Source of the DNA: an uncultured Alphaproteobacteria bacterium
Lineage (GTDB): Bacteria > Pseudomonadota > Alphaproteobacteria > HIMB59 > GCA-002718135
DNA length: 64,000 nucleotides
Assembly (NCBI GenBank): GCA_902595855.1
Contig: CACJRY010000005.1
Coordinates: forward strand, 34,034 to 98,033
Reading direction: 5' to 3'
The notes below the pieces were generated by a model. It worked only from the letters and a program-made list of their open reading frames with translations, did not search any database and was not told where the DNA came from. The translations under genes were made by a program, and so were the position numbers. Positions 33,891-43,656 of the stretch are shown in pieces. Every line of letters starts with the position of its first letter. Positions within the stretch are counted from its first letter, which is position 1.

Positions 33891-34958
33891 ATGAAAAAAG
33901 AACTATTAATTGCTTCAGCTTTAGTATCAACTTTAGGCGCTGCCTCTGTTGCTAACGCTGTAACTGCAACTATGTCTGGTAGCCACCACACTGGTTTACA
34001 AGGTAAAAGCCTTGATACAGGTGCTGCTGACACTATTGCACAAGTAACTAAATCTAACTTCTCAGTTTCTCTTTCAGAGACTACTGACGGTGGTGTAGGT
34101 ATTGCTTCAAGCTTTATGCTAGCAAACGAAGGTACTGGCGGAACACAAACTGCTGGTCTTACACTTACTTTTACTGATGGATCAAAACTTGACGTGATTA
34201 ACGGTGGTAACGCTGCTAAATCTCACGATGTTTCTGTTCCTGGTGGAGCTGGTGAAAACAACCTTTCTGTAACTGCAAGTAACAGAGCTCAAACTGGTCT
34301 TGACTTCTTCGGTGAAGCAACTGCTATAGGTGTTGAGTGGCATTCAGCTGCTGACTTTATGGCTGATGGCCTTAAAATCGGTGCTTCATTCTCAGCTGAC
34401 ACGGGTGCTGCTGCAGGCGCATCAGTTGCTCTTGAAAGCTCATGGGGTCTTGGTGCGACTTACGTAACAAGCGCTGGTGACACTGCTGTAACAATTGGTG
34501 CAGGTATTGCTGAATCTGAGTGGAAAGATACTGGAACTCAACCTTCAAGTGGTTCTAATGGTTTCCACATTGGTTTTAGTGCTGTAACTGGAGACCTAAC
34601 TGTTGCTGCTGGTTATGCTAACGGTGATAAAGTTGGTAACGGTACAGCTACTACTGATGGTGGTAACGAGTACGAAGTTAACGATAACGCTGTATCAAAA
34701 GTTGGTGTTAAGTACGTAGCAGGTGATGTAACTCTAAGTGTTGGTTACACTTCTGGTGCAGGTAAAGACTCAATTGTTCTTGGTACTGCAGGTTCTGATG
34801 AAGATGCTACTGACATTACTGAAGCTGGTATTTCTTATGCCGTTGCTTCTGGTGTAACTGCTAACATCGGATGGAAAAACGTTGATTCTCAAGATGCGGG
34901 TTCTTCTGAAACTTCAGGTGGAACAGCTTGGTACATTGGTGCCAACATGGCATTTTAA
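33891..34958 (+). CDS. Outer-membrane porin
   Basis: 355 residues. A clean signal peptide (KKELLIASALVSTLGAASVANA) is followed by a Gly/Ala/Thr/Ser-rich mature chain of alternating strands (FSVSLSETTDGGVGIASSF, DGLKIGASFSADTG, VGVKYVAGDVTLSVGYTSG) and ends in WYIGANMAF with the terminal Phe recognised by the BAM machinery. It resembles short alphaproteobacterial general porins. Codon use is visibly richer in G and C than its neighbours, as expected for a very highly expressed gene. It is monocistronic, with its own leader and terminator. Confidence 0.88.
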   Translation: MKKELLIASALVSTLGAASVANAVTATMSGSHHTGLQGKSLDTGAADTIAQVTKSNFSVSLSETTDGGVGIASSFMLANEGTGGTQTAGLTLTFTDGSKLDVINGGNAAKSHDVSVPGGAGENNLSVTASNRAQTGLDFFGEATAIGVEWHSAADFMADGLKIGASFSADTGAAAGASVALESSWGLGATYVTSAGDTAVTIGAGIAESEWKDTGTQPSSGSNGFHIGFSAVTGDLTVAAGYANGDKVGNGTATTDGGNEYEVNDNAVSKVGVKYVAGDVTLSVGYTSGAGKDSIVLGTAGSDEDATDITEAGISYAVASGVTANIGWKNVDSQDAGSSETSGGTAWYIGANMAF

Positions 34959-34975
34959 TTAACTTAATATTTCTT

Positions 34976-35010
34976 AAAACGGCACTTTTTTTAAAGTGCC
35001 GTTTTTTTTT
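34976..35010 (+). terminator. Rho-independent terminator of the porin gene
   Basis: AAAACGGCACTTT and AAAGTGCCGTTTT form a 13-bp stem around a TTTT loop, followed by a run of T (35002-35010). It begins 18 bp after the porin stop. Because the stem starts with A-run and ends with T-run it could also work on the other strand, but no gene converges on it. Confidence 0.93.
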
Positions 35011-35052
35011 CTAATTTACTTTCTCACAGCAATATAATAGTTATAAAAAAAT

Positions 35053-35655
35053 ATGTCTGTTTTTAAAGTGCTCTCTGTCTTTTTTTTGCTGTTTGTGGTT
35101 TCGTGTAATAAAAATTTAACGCAAGAGGAAAAGAACGAACTATGGTCGCAAGCCCAAACAACTGGAGAAATTATTAACAGATCAGGCACTGTTATAAACT
35201 CAGCCAACAAAAAAGATGCCGCTCTGAGAGACGCAGAAACAAGACTTTCTACAGGAGGAGGTCTTTTTGGCAAAGAAGGTCTTAGTCTGTTTGGTGAAAA
35301 TGAAAACAAACAAAACAGTCAATCCTTTGGCTCCGTCGGCATGCCAATTAATCCATACTTGTGGTCAGCAAGTTTGGAAACATTAAGCTTTATTCCATTA
35401 AACTCCGCGGATCCTTTTGGGGGGATTATATTTACTGATTGGTACAGTACAGAAATAAACGAAAATGAAAGATGTAAAATTAATGTTTTTATTAGTGGTG
35501 CAGAATTAAAAACACAAAACCTAAGAGTTTCATCTTTTTGTGAAAAATTTATGAACAACAAATGGGTTGGGGTAAAAACAAATGAACAAGACAATATAGA
35601 TCTTGAAAACGCAATATTAAACAAAGCCAAAAAACTAAAACTTAAAAATAGCTAA
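35053..35655 (+). CDS. DUF3576-type lipoprotein
   Basis: 200 residues. A lipoprotein signal ends in LFVVSC (Cys at about residue 18). After a Gln/Asn-rich spacer comes [39 protein letters not shown], the conserved core of the DUF3576 family that precedes leuS in alphaproteobacteria. The C-terminus has FCEKF and an Asn/Lys tail. Function is unknown; an envelope role beside lptE is suggested by position. leuS starts 1 nt after its stop. Confidence 0.85.
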   Translation: MSVFKVLSVFFLLFVVSCNKNLTQEEKNELWSQAQTTGEIINRSGTVINSANKKDAALRDAETRLSTGGGLFGKEGLSLFGENENKQNSQSFGSVGMPINPYLWSASLETLSFIPLNSADPFGGIIFTDWYSTEINENERCKINVFISGAELKTQNLRVSSFCEKFMNNKWVGVKTNEQDNIDLENAILNKAKKLKLKNS

Positions 35656-35656
35656 A

Positions 35657-38170
35657 GTGTCTGAAAGATACAATCATAAAGTAGCCGAACCAAAGTGGCA
35701 AAAAAGGTGGGATGATAGCAACGTATTTAAAGTAAAAAAAGAGGATAATAAAAAAAAATACTATGTGCTTGAAATGTTTCCCTACCCATCGGGTAAAATA
35801 CACATGGGTCATGTAAGAAACTATACGCTGGGAGATGTTGTAGCCAGGTATAAAAAAATGAGAGGGTATAATGTTTTTCATCCTATGGGCTGGGATGCCT
35901 TTGGTCTTCCCGCAGAAAATGCAGCTATTACTGAAAACAAAAATCCTGCAGATTGGACCTATAGTAATATTAAATATATGAGAAATCAACTTAAGTCTAT
36001 GGGCCTGTCTATAGATTGGAATAGAGAGCTCGCAACTTGTCATCCAGGATATTACAAACACGAACAGCTCTTTTTTTTAGAAATGTACAAAAAAGGATTA
36101 GCTTATAAAAAAATGTCAGAGGTAAATTGGGACCCTGTTGATAAAACAGTTTTGGCAAACGAACAAGTCATTGATGGAAGGGGCTGGAGATCTGGGGCGG
36201 TTGTCGAGAAAAAAAATTTATCCCAATGGTTTTTAAAGACAAGTAGTTATTCTGAAGAGTTATTGGCCGACTTGGACACATTAGATATGTGGCCTCAAAA
36301 AGTAAAAGTGATGCAGTCCAATTGGATTGGAAAATCGGAAGGGGCAGAAATTATATTTTCTATAATTAGCAACAGTATCTTGAGCGATAAGTCAATAAAG
36401 GTCTACACGACTCGTCCTGACACTATTTTTGGCGCAACATTTATAGCAATTTCTCCCGAACATGAAATTTCAAAAAAAATATTAAAGAAAGACAAAAACG
36501 CAAAAAAATTTATTGAAGAAATAAAAAAAATTGACTCTGAAAAATCCAAAGTTGGATACAACACAAATATTTTTATACAACATCCGTTCTTAGATAAAAA
36601 AATCCCTTTATTTATAGCAAACTTTGTTTTGATGGATTATGGCTTGGGCGCAATATTTGGTTGTCCCGCCCATGATCAAAGAGATTTAGACTTTGCATTA
36701 AAATATAATCTTGGTGTGATTCCAGTTGTAAAACAAAAATCAAAACAAACCAGTGAAAAAAAGCAAAACGATGCGATGACAGAGGAAGGGACAATGATAA
36801 ATTCTGGCTTTTTAAACGGCATGGAAAACGAAAAGGCAAAAACAGAAATTATAAAAAAGCTTGAAGAAAAAGGTCTTGGAAACAAAAAAGTTAATTATAA
36901 ATTACGTGATTGGGGTATATCAAGACAGCGTTATTGGGGTTGTCCAATTCCAATATTGTATAGGGAAGATGGGTCGGTTGTTCCAGTTCAAGAAAAAGAT
37001 CTGCCTGTTCTACTTCCGGTTCTAGGAAAAAACAATTCAAGCCCTACAAAAAAAGAAATTAGTGAATGGAAAAACACTATTTGCCCAGCAACAGGCATGA
37101 AGGCTGTTAGGGAAACAGATACTTTTGATACTTTTTTTGAGTCTTCTTGGTATTTTCTTCGTTATTGCAACCCTCGCGATGATCGACCTTTTATAAAGGA
37201 AGACATAAATTATTGGTTGCCAGTTGATCAATATATTGGTGGTATTGAACACGCCATTCTTCACCTTTTATATTCCCGATTTTTTACGAAGGCTCTCAGA
37301 GATTTGGGCTATTTAGATATTAGTGAGCCCTTTAGTGGTCTTTTTACTCAAGGTATGGTGACTCATAAAACTTTCAAAAACAAAAATGGAGACTGGGTAG
37401 AGCCAGGCAGCATAATTGAAAGAAAAGGGGATTATTTTAATGTCAAAAACGAAAAGGTAAAAGTTGGCAAAATTGAAAAAATGAGCAAGTCAAAAAAAAA
37501 TGTTGTAAATCCATCCTCTATTATTGAAAATTATGGGGCCGATACCGCTAGATGGTTTATGTTATCAGACTCGCCACCAGAAAGAGACTTGGAGTGGACT
37601 GATACAGGTGTGGCCTCATCCCATAAATTTATTAACAAAGTTTGGGAAACTTGTATAAAGGCAAAAAAATATGGGGGCACTGAAAAACCTTCCAAAGAAA
37701 ATCGTTTCAAAAAACTTGTAAAAAGCATTTCACAAAATATTGAAAAATTTCATTTTAACAAATCTGTTGCAAATATTTACGAATACGTAAACGAGCTAAA
37801 CAAGTGTATTGATCAAAAAAAAATTTCAGAAAAAGATCTAAAGGGGGCAGTAAAAGATTTGTGTATAGTTATACACCCCTTTACACCTCATTTAAGTGAG
37901 GAAATATGGGAATTACTTGGAAATAAAAGCTTTTGTGCCAACACAGAATGGCCTAAGTTGATTGAGGAAGAGTCTGATAATTCTGTTAAGCTTCCGGTTC
38001 AAGTTAATGGAAAATTAAAAGGCCTCATTTCATCAAAAAAAGAAGATACTGAGGACTATGTGTTAAAAAAAGCGCACAAGATAACCGCTGTTGAAAATAC
38101 ACTAAAAAACAACAAGGTGATTAAAACTATATACATTCCTGGAAAAATATTAAATATAGTTATTAAATGA
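35657..38170 (+). CDS. leuS: Leucyl-tRNA synthetase
   Basis: 837 residues from a GTG start directly after the DUF3576 gene. The class I signatures are [17 protein letters not shown] (HIGH-type, about 41-57) and [16 protein letters not shown] (KMSKS, about 608-623). Between them is the CP1 editing domain ([14 protein letters not shown]) and the zinc-region-like segment; the C-terminal anticodon-binding part includes [15 protein letters not shown]. It charges tRNA-Leu and edits mischarged products. The stop overlaps the lptE start by 4 nt (ATGA). Confidence 0.98.
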   Translation: MSERYNHKVAEPKWQKRWDDSNVFKVKKEDNKKKYYVLEMFPYPSGKIHMGHVRNYTLGDVVARYKKMRGYNVFHPMGWDAFGLPAENAAITENKNPADWTYSNIKYMRNQLKSMGLSIDWNRELATCHPGYYKHEQLFFLEMYKKGLAYKKMSEVNWDPVDKTVLANEQVIDGRGWRSGAVVEKKNLSQWFLKTSSYSEELLADLDTLDMWPQKVKVMQSNWIGKSEGAEIIFSIISNSILSDKSIKVYTTRPDTIFGATFIAISPEHEISKKILKKDKNAKKFIEEIKKIDSEKSKVGYNTNIFIQHPFLDKKIPLFIANFVLMDYGLGAIFGCPAHDQRDLDFALKYNLGVIPVVKQKSKQTSEKKQNDAMTEEGTMINSGFLNGMENEKAKTEIIKKLEEKGLGNKKVNYKLRDWGISRQRYWGCPIPILYREDGSVVPVQEKDLPVLLPVLGKNNSSPTKKEISEWKNTICPATGMKAVRETDTFDTFFESSWYFLRYCNPRDDRPFIKEDINYWLPVDQYIGGIEHAILHLLYSRFFTKALRDLGYLDISEPFSGLFTQGMVTHKTFKNKNGDWVEPGSIIERKGDYFNVKNEKVKVGKIEKMSKSKKNVVNPSSIIENYGADTARWFMLSDSPPERDLEWTDTGVASSHKFINKVWETCIKAKKYGGTEKPSKENRFKKLVKSISQNIEKFHFNKSVANIYEYVNELNKCIDQKKISEKDLKGAVKDLCIVIHPFTPHLSEEIWELLGNKSFCANTEWPKLIEEESDNSVKLPVQVNGKLKGLISSKKEDTEDYVLKKAHKITAVENTLKNNKVIKTIYIPGKILNIVIK

Positions 38171-38667
38171 GGTTTTTTTTTCTAAATATCGTTGTTTTGT
38201 TTTCGCTCACCTCATGTTCTAGCATTGATTTTTTGGTCGAAACAAAAGAAAGCTCTAACTCTCTAAAAAACAAAACTGTTTTTAGTGTTGTTGGTTGGGA
38301 CAAACCAACATTACATGAGGTTTTGTTTTTAAAACTTGGAGAGGCTAACACCAAACAATATTTTTTGACAGCCGAAGTAAGTGAGAAGCAAACAAAAAGA
38401 TCTGTAAATGAAAACCAAGTTGCACAAAAAATTGATTATAAAATTATAATCAATTATGTTTTAAGTGACTCTAAAAATAAGTGTGCAGATATTGAAAACA
38501 AACAGACATCTAGTTTTTCTTTCACACCTAAGTCTGCAGGTTATAATTTTGCAAGCGATGTTCTTTTGCAAAAATTATTTGAAGATGCTGTGATAAGCAA
38601 TGTTGATAATTTTTTATCTTTTGCGAATAACAAACTAAAGTCCCATAATTGTTTGGATGAAAATTAA
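38167..38667 (+). CDS. lptE: LPS-assembly lipoprotein LptE-like
   Basis: 166 residues. The signal ends in SLTSC, a lipobox, giving a lipidated outer-membrane protein. The body is poorly conserved ([35 protein letters not shown] resembles the LptE Y-N-F/A segment). The assignment relies on the lipobox, the size and the position between leuS and holA, where lptE lies in alphaproteobacteria. It would plug LptD in the outer membrane. The stop overlaps holA by 11 nt. Confidence 0.7.
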   Translation: MRFFFLNIVVLFSLTSCSSIDFLVETKESSNSLKNKTVFSVVGWDKPTLHEVLFLKLGEANTKQYFLTAEVSEKQTKRSVNENQVAQKIDYKIIINYVLSDSKNKCADIENKQTSSFSFTPKSAGYNFASDVLLQKLFEDAVISNVDNFLSFANNKLKSHNCLDEN

Positions 38668-39583
38668 TCCAGAAAACTTTATTGTAGATGAAAAGCTTTG
38701 CTTAAATTTTAAAAGTTTTTTTATAAGCGGAAATGATGAAAGTTATATTATTTCATTATTAGATATTTTAACTAAAAGCTTTTCTAAAAAAGGTTATTTA
38801 AAAAAAAATATCAATAAAAATGATCGTCCTTCTCCTGATTTGTTTCAAGCTGAAGGTAAGAATATTTATGTTTGTGACAAATATATTGGCAACAACTTAG
38901 TTGAAGAGCTTGAGGAAGATGGGGGTGTGTTTATTTTTTATGAAAAGAGCTCAACAAAAAACAAACCAATCAAGCAGTTTTATTCCCAATCAAAAGAAAG
39001 GGCTTTGATTGAGTGCTTTGAGCTAGATCTAAATAAAAAAAAAATTATCCTAAATGCATTCATTAAAAAAAATGAGCTAGTTATTGAAAAAAACACTTAT
39101 TGGTTTTTGTTGGATTTGCTTGATAATAGGTTTTCAGTTTTTAACAGGGACTTGGAAAAGTTGGCTTTGATGGAAATGCCAAATGATACCGCACAGCTAT
39201 CAAAAGCCCTGAATTCAGATAGGTTAACCGATATAAGTAAGTTTTTCTTCAAAGCCCACCTGGGCAGGGCTGAGATTGTCTCTTTTATCAATTCATCAAT
39301 TAACTCTATTTCAGATTTTTATAATTGTTTTGCATACTTTAAGATTTACTTATTCCTTCTTTTTAACTCTAAAAACAATCTAGATCTTCAAAAAAAAATT
39401 CCAAAATACCTTTTTAAAGAAAAACAAACAATTCTAGATTTATTTAGTTCATTAACTGAAAACAAAAAAAAGCTTTTGTCTGTCCTGTTGTATAAGACAG
39501 AAAATCTTATAAGAAAAAATCCGAGCCTTTATAAGTCTTTGTTTTTTAGGTTTGTGTTAAATTATAAAAAAATTATTTCTTAA
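38657..39583 (+). CDS. holA: DNA polymerase III delta subunit HolA
   Basis: 308 residues. Recognisable delta elements are SLLDILTKSFSKKG, FYEKSSTKNKPIKQFY (the RLTK-like ATPase-related strand), LLDLLDNRFSVFNRDLEKLAL and ISDFYNCFAYFKIYLF. Delta opens the sliding clamp in the clamp loader. The order lptE-holA facing parB is characteristic of alphaproteobacteria. It overlaps the convergent parB by 11 nt. Confidence 0.85.
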   Translation: MKINPENFIVDEKLCLNFKSFFISGNDESYIISLLDILTKSFSKKGYLKKNINKNDRPSPDLFQAEGKNIYVCDKYIGNNLVEELEEDGGVFIFYEKSSTKNKPIKQFYSQSKERALIECFELDLNKKKIILNAFIKKNELVIEKNTYWFLLDLLDNRFSVFNRDLEKLALMEMPNDTAQLSKALNSDRLTDISKFFFKAHLGRAEIVSFINSSINSISDFYNCFAYFKIYLFLLFNSKNNLDLQKKIPKYLFKEKQTILDLFSSLTENKKKLLSVLLYKTENLIRKNPSLYKSLFFRFVLNYKKIIS

Positions 39584-40406
39584 GCCTTTTCATAATTTCG
39601 TCTAGCTGATTTAAGTCAGAGTAGAATAGTGTTAATGATCCTGAAGAGCCGCTCTCATTAAAGTGTATCGAGGTTTTTAAGCCTATTTTGTCAGACAGTT
39701 CTTTTTCAAGATCTAAAATGTTTGGATCTTTTTGTGTTTGTTTTTTTCTCCCCAGTTTATATTTAGATGTTGATTTTTCTACATCTCTAACGCTCAATTT
39801 TTTTTCGATAATTTCTTTTGCTCTTTCAACAGCGTTTGGGACACCAATTAAAGCTCTTGCGTGACCCATCGAAATTTTTCCTGAGATAATCATTTGGTGT
39901 ATTTCTTCGCTTAGGTCAAGTATTCTGATTAGGTTTGAGATGTGGCTTGCGCTTTTCCCTAATTTTTTTGAGAGGTCTTCTATTTTTAGGTTGTTCGCCT
40001 CAATTAAGTTTTTATAAGCTTTTGCCTCCTCAACAACATTTAAGTTTTCTCTTTGAATATTTTCTATTAATGCAACTTCGTATACTTTTTCCTCAGGCGT
40101 GTTTAACACCACACACTCAACTGAGTGAATTCCAGCTAGCTGGCAAGCTCTCCAACGCCTTTCTCCAGCAATAATTTCATAGCTGTCGTCACCAACCTTT
40201 CTTACTATTATTGGTTGTATTAATCCTTGGTTTTTAATTGAGTTTGATAATTGTTGTATTTCTTTTCCTTCAAAGTTTTTTCTGGGCTGATTTTTGTTTG
40301 GTGATATTTTCGAAATATCAATTTTATTAACATTGCTTTTGTTGGAGGCCGAAGGGGTTAATAGTGCTCCTAAACCCATTCCTAGCTTTTTGTTATCTTT
40401 GTTCAT
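39573..40406 (-). CDS. parB: Chromosome partitioning protein ParB
   Basis: 277 residues. The N-terminus LGMGLGALLTPSAS is the ParA-contacting peptide. The CTPase/parS-binding core has IIVRKVGDDSYEIIAGERRWRACQLAGI and ENIQRENLNVVEEA, and the helix-turn-helix is KLGKSASHISNLIRIL. The C-terminal dimer domain ends LDEIMKRLKK. Two parS sites lie 3-4 kb away in the mnmG/mnmE region. It overlaps parA by 4 nt (ATGA). Confidence 0.96.
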   Translation of the reverse strand: MNKDNKKLGMGLGALLTPSASNKSNVNKIDISKISPNKNQPRKNFEGKEIQQLSNSIKNQGLIQPIIVRKVGDDSYEIIAGERRWRACQLAGIHSVECVVLNTPEEKVYEVALIENIQRENLNVVEEAKAYKNLIEANNLKIEDLSKKLGKSASHISNLIRILDLSEEIHQMIISGKISMGHARALIGVPNAVERAKEIIEKKLSVRDVEKSTSKYKLGRKKQTQKDPNILDLEKELSDKIGLKTSIHFNESGSSGSLTLFYSDLNQLDEIMKRLKK

Positions 40407-41167
40407 TTGTTAACCTTGTTTATTATTTCCCGAGCAAGACCTATATATGCCATAGATCCTGAACAATTAACATCATATATTATCGCCGGCTTTCCATGGC
40501 TTGGGGCTTCTGATATTTTAACATTTCTTGGAATGGTTGTTTTGTATACAATTTCGCCAAAATGGTCTCTAACATCTTTTTCAACTAAGGCGCTAAGAGT
40601 ATTTCTTTTGTCTACCATAGTTAGTAGAATTCCTTCAACGCTAAGCTTGGAATTAAAGCTTTCTTTTATAATTTGAATTGTGTTCATCAAAGAAGATATC
40701 CCCTCAAGAGCAAAAAATTCTGATTGCAGAGGAATAATAACAGAGCTTGATGCAACTAGAGAGTTTATGGTTAAAAAACCTAGTGCTGGTGGGCAATCAA
40801 TTAAGATGTAGTCAAAATTTAGGCTTTTGTCGAAAACATCTTTAAAAACAAATTCTCTTTTTTCGACATTAACAAGCTCAACTTCAGCGGCTACTAAATT
40901 GGTATTGCTGGGTATGATGCTAAGATTGGGAACAAGCGTTTCTTTGATTGCTTTTTTATCTAACTCTCTGTTTACAATGAGCTCATAAAGGCTTGGGGAC
41001 CTTTCTTCATAAGAGATACCCATGCCTGTGCTTGCGTTTCCTTGTGGGTCAGCATCAACTATTAAAACTTTTTTGTGTATAGCAGATAAAGATGTTGCGA
41101 GATTGATTGTAGTTGTTGTTTTTCCAACACCCCCCTTTTGGTTTGCTATAGAAATGATTTTGGTCAT
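40403..41167 (-). CDS. parA: Chromosome partitioning ATPase ParA
   Basis: 254 residues. The deviant Walker A is ISIANQKGGVGKTTTTINLA at residues 4-23, followed by VLIVDADPQGNASTG and DYILIDCPPALGFLT (Walker B). It is a Soj-type, short ParA without an N-terminal DNA-binding domain. It forms a gradient on the nucleoid and pulls ParB-parS complexes. It overlaps rsmG by 4 nt. Confidence 0.97.
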   Translation of the reverse strand: MTKIISIANQKGGVGKTTTTINLATSLSAIHKKVLIVDADPQGNASTGMGISYEERSPSLYELIVNRELDKKAIKETLVPNLSIIPSNTNLVAAEVELVNVEKREFVFKDVFDKSLNFDYILIDCPPALGFLTINSLVASSSVIIPLQSEFFALEGISSLMNTIQIIKESFNSKLSVEGILLTMVDKRNTLSALVEKDVRDHFGEIVYKTTIPRNVKISEAPSHGKPAIIYDVNCSGSMAYIGLAREIINKVNK

Positions 41168-41775
41168 TTTTTTTTAACCTTTATGTCCTTGATTTTTAAG
41201 ACACAACCATCTTTTGAGCTTATGCTTTTAAAGGTCTCAAAATCAAAACAGAAATCATTTTTGGCCATATCAATTTCGTTATAAACATTTCTTCCTTTTA
41301 AAAAAAGAGATGTTGTGTTTTTATTCGATAACAAAAGTGAATAAGCAAGAAGTTTATGAAGTGGAGCAAGAGCTCTAGAAACAATTAAGTCAGCCTTACC
41401 AATGTCAAGTTTTTCTATTCTTTTCTTTTCAGTGTTTGCTGAAAGTGAAAGTTTTTTTATGACATTTCTAATAAAATCAATTTTTTTTCCAACAGAGTCT
41501 ATCATAAAAATATTTCGATATCCTAAGATTGATAGTGGTATTCCTGGAAGGCCTCCTCCTGTGCCTAAATCAAAAATTTTTAAATTTTTTTTATTTATAA
41601 ACAAGGACAGCTGTAGACAGTCCGCTATGTGTCTTTCCCAAATATTTGTTTGAGTTGATTTTCCAATAAGGTTTGTGTGCTTATTAAAGTCGAGCAATTC
41701 TTCAATATACATGTCTATTTGTTTAGACTGGAGTGTTGTAAGTTCAAACCTTTTTACTACCTCGTTTCTTCTCAC
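41164..41775 (-). CDS. rsmG: 16S rRNA m7G527 methyltransferase RsmG
   Basis: 203 residues. IFDLGTGGGLPGIPLSIL is the SAM-binding motif, NLIGKSTQTNIWERHIADCLQL the N-terminal RNA-binding helix region, and ADLIVSRALAPLHKLLAY the catalytic neighbourhood. It methylates G527 in 16S rRNA; loss confers streptomycin resistance in many bacteria. Start ATG at 41773-41775 is 1 bp after the mnmG stop. Confidence 0.95.
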   Translation of the reverse strand: MRRNEVVKRFELTTLQSKQIDMYIEELLDFNKHTNLIGKSTQTNIWERHIADCLQLSLFINKKNLKIFDLGTGGGLPGIPLSILGYRNIFMIDSVGKKIDFIRNVIKKLSLSANTEKKRIEKLDIGKADLIVSRALAPLHKLLAYSLLLSNKNTTSLFLKGRNVYNEIDMAKNDFCFDFETFKSISSKDGCVLKIKDIKVKKK

Positions 41776-41776
41776 C

Positions 41777-43648
41777 TTATGCAGCTTTGGTGTTATTTGT
41801 TTTTTTAATATAGCGCATTATTGCAATGATAGCCGCTGGTGTAACTCCAGAAATCCTGGATGCAGCCCCAAGTGTTGGTGGTTTTATTTTTGTTAATTTT
41901 TCTATTATTTCGTTTGATAAACTTCCGACTTTTTTATATTCAATAATTTTTGGAATTTTTAAACCCTCTTCTTTTTTAAAATCATCAATGTCAGCCCTTT
42001 GCCTAGACAGATAACTGGAATATGTTGATTCAATTTGAATTTGTTCCTTAGTCTCCGTTTCTAAGTTTTTTAGCTCAGGCCAAATTTTTTCTAATTTTTC
42101 AAAATTAATATTTTTGTAAGAAAGAAGGTCAAAAGCTGATCTTTTCTTTCCATCAAGCTTTATTTTAATGTTGTTTTTTTGTAATTGGTTTGGGGTGTTT
42201 TTTAAACTTTTAATCATCTTAAAACCCTTGTTTATACTGGCTATTTTTTTTTCAAAAATTTCCTGTCTTTTTTTACTTATACATCCAATTTCTAAGCCAA
42301 ATGGTGTCAATCTTTGATCAGCGTTATCAGCTCTAAGCAAAAGCCTGTACTCAGATCGAGAAGTAAACATTCTATAAGGCTCTTTAGTTCCCTTCGTAAC
42401 CAAATCATCGATCAAAACACCAATGTACCCCTGGGACCTATCTATAATAAATTCTTTTTTTAACTTTGTTTTTAGTGCTGCGTTTAGTCCTGCTACTATT
42501 CCTTGTGCTGCAGCCTCCTCGTACCCAGTGGTGCCATTAATCTGCCCAGCAAAATAGAGGTTTTTAATTTTTTTGGTCTCTAGCGTATGAAACAGTTCTC
42601 TTGGGTCTACATAATCATACTCTATTGCATAAGCGGGTTGAACAATTTCTGCTTTTTCCAATCCCTTTATAGATCTAACAAACTCTTCTTGGATGTTTTC
42701 TGGCAACGATGATGAGATTCCATTTGGGTAAATTAACTCACTGTCCAGGCCTTCTGGTTCGAGAAAAATCTGGTGACTTTCTTTATCAGCAAATCTCACA
42801 ACCTTGTCTTCTATGGACGGGCAGTATCTGGCACCCATAGATTTAATGGTCCCTGAATACATTGGCGACAGCTCAAGATTGTCAGAAATAATTTTATGAG
42901 TTTTTTTATTAGTATGGGTTATAAAACAAGGAATCTGTGGGGTGTGGATAAGCTTGTTGATAAAAGAAAAAGGAACAGGTTCTTTGTCAGGTAGTTGCAC
43001 ATCTAAATTATTGAAATTTATAGATTTTTTAAGAATTCTAGGGGGTGTTCCTGTTTTAAGCCTACCTATTGAAAACTTTAGCTTTTCAATTTTTTTTGCT
43101 AGTGCAATAGAGGGTTTGTCGCCAACCCTTCCTGCTTGAGAGCTTTTATTTCCAAGCCTGATTACTCCTCTTAAAAAAGTTCCGGTTGTTAAAACAACTT
43201 TACAACAGTTTATTTTTTCACCGCTATTCAACACAACGCCTACAACCCCATTATTCTTTATAATCAAATCTTCAACAGAGCCCTCAATAACTACTAAGTT
43301 TTGTTGTTTTTTAACAATTTCAAAAATTGCATTTTTATAGAGTTTTCTGTCCGCCTGAGCTCTTGGCCCCCTTACTGCAGCACCCCTGCTCTCATTAAGC
43401 ATCCTGAACTGAATTCCCCCTTTATCAATTGCCCTAGCCATAACACCATCAAGAGCATCAATCTCCCTGACCAAATGCCCCTTTCCCAATCCGCCTATTG
43501 CAGGATTACATGACATTTCTCCAATTTTGTCTATCTTGTGACTTATTAGTGCTGTTTTTGCGCCCATTCTAGATGAGGCGCAAGCTGCCTCAACCCCGGC
43601 GTGTCCGCCCCCAATTACAACCACTTCATATTTTTTACTTCTTTTCAC
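41777..43648 (-). CDS. mnmG: tRNA uridine-5-carboxymethylaminomethyl modification enzyme MnmG
   Basis: 623 residues. FAD-binding [21 protein letters not shown] starts the chain; [37 protein letters not shown] (catalytic Cys) and the C-terminal [16 protein letters not shown] follow. With MnmE it installs cmnm5 at wobble U34. The start is GTG at 43646-43648; an in-frame TAA (the mnmE stop) lies 9 nt upstream with no other start between, so the GTG is forced unless translation begins internally. That GTG is half of a parS palindrome. Confidence 0.97.
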   Translation of the reverse strand: MKRSKKYEVVVIGGGHAGVEAACASSRMGAKTALISHKIDKIGEMSCNPAIGGLGKGHLVREIDALDGVMARAIDKGGIQFRMLNESRGAAVRGPRAQADRKLYKNAIFEIVKKQQNLVVIEGSVEDLIIKNNGVVGVVLNSGEKINCCKVVLTTGTFLRGVIRLGNKSSQAGRVGDKPSIALAKKIEKLKFSIGRLKTGTPPRILKKSINFNNLDVQLPDKEPVPFSFINKLIHTPQIPCFITHTNKKTHKIISDNLELSPMYSGTIKSMGARYCPSIEDKVVRFADKESHQIFLEPEGLDSELIYPNGISSSLPENIQEEFVRSIKGLEKAEIVQPAYAIEYDYVDPRELFHTLETKKIKNLYFAGQINGTTGYEEAAAQGIVAGLNAALKTKLKKEFIIDRSQGYIGVLIDDLVTKGTKEPYRMFTSRSEYRLLLRADNADQRLTPFGLEIGCISKKRQEIFEKKIASINKGFKMIKSLKNTPNQLQKNNIKIKLDGKKRSAFDLLSYKNINFEKLEKIWPELKNLETETKEQIQIESTYSSYLSRQRADIDDFKKEEGLKIPKIIEYKKVGSLSNEIIEKLTKIKPPTLGAASRISGVTPAAIIAIMRYIKKTNNTKAA

Positions 43649-43656
43649 GTGAAATT
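43641..43656. promoter_or_regulatory. parS site 1
   Basis: TTTCACGTGAAA at 43643-43654 is the perfect 12-bp core of the chromosomal parS consensus. The flanking bases differ from the canonical TG and CA. It covers the mnmG start codon and the end of mnmE. ParB is encoded about 3.2 kb away. Known for the family: ParB loads at parS and spreads as a CTP-dependent clamp. Confidence 0.85.
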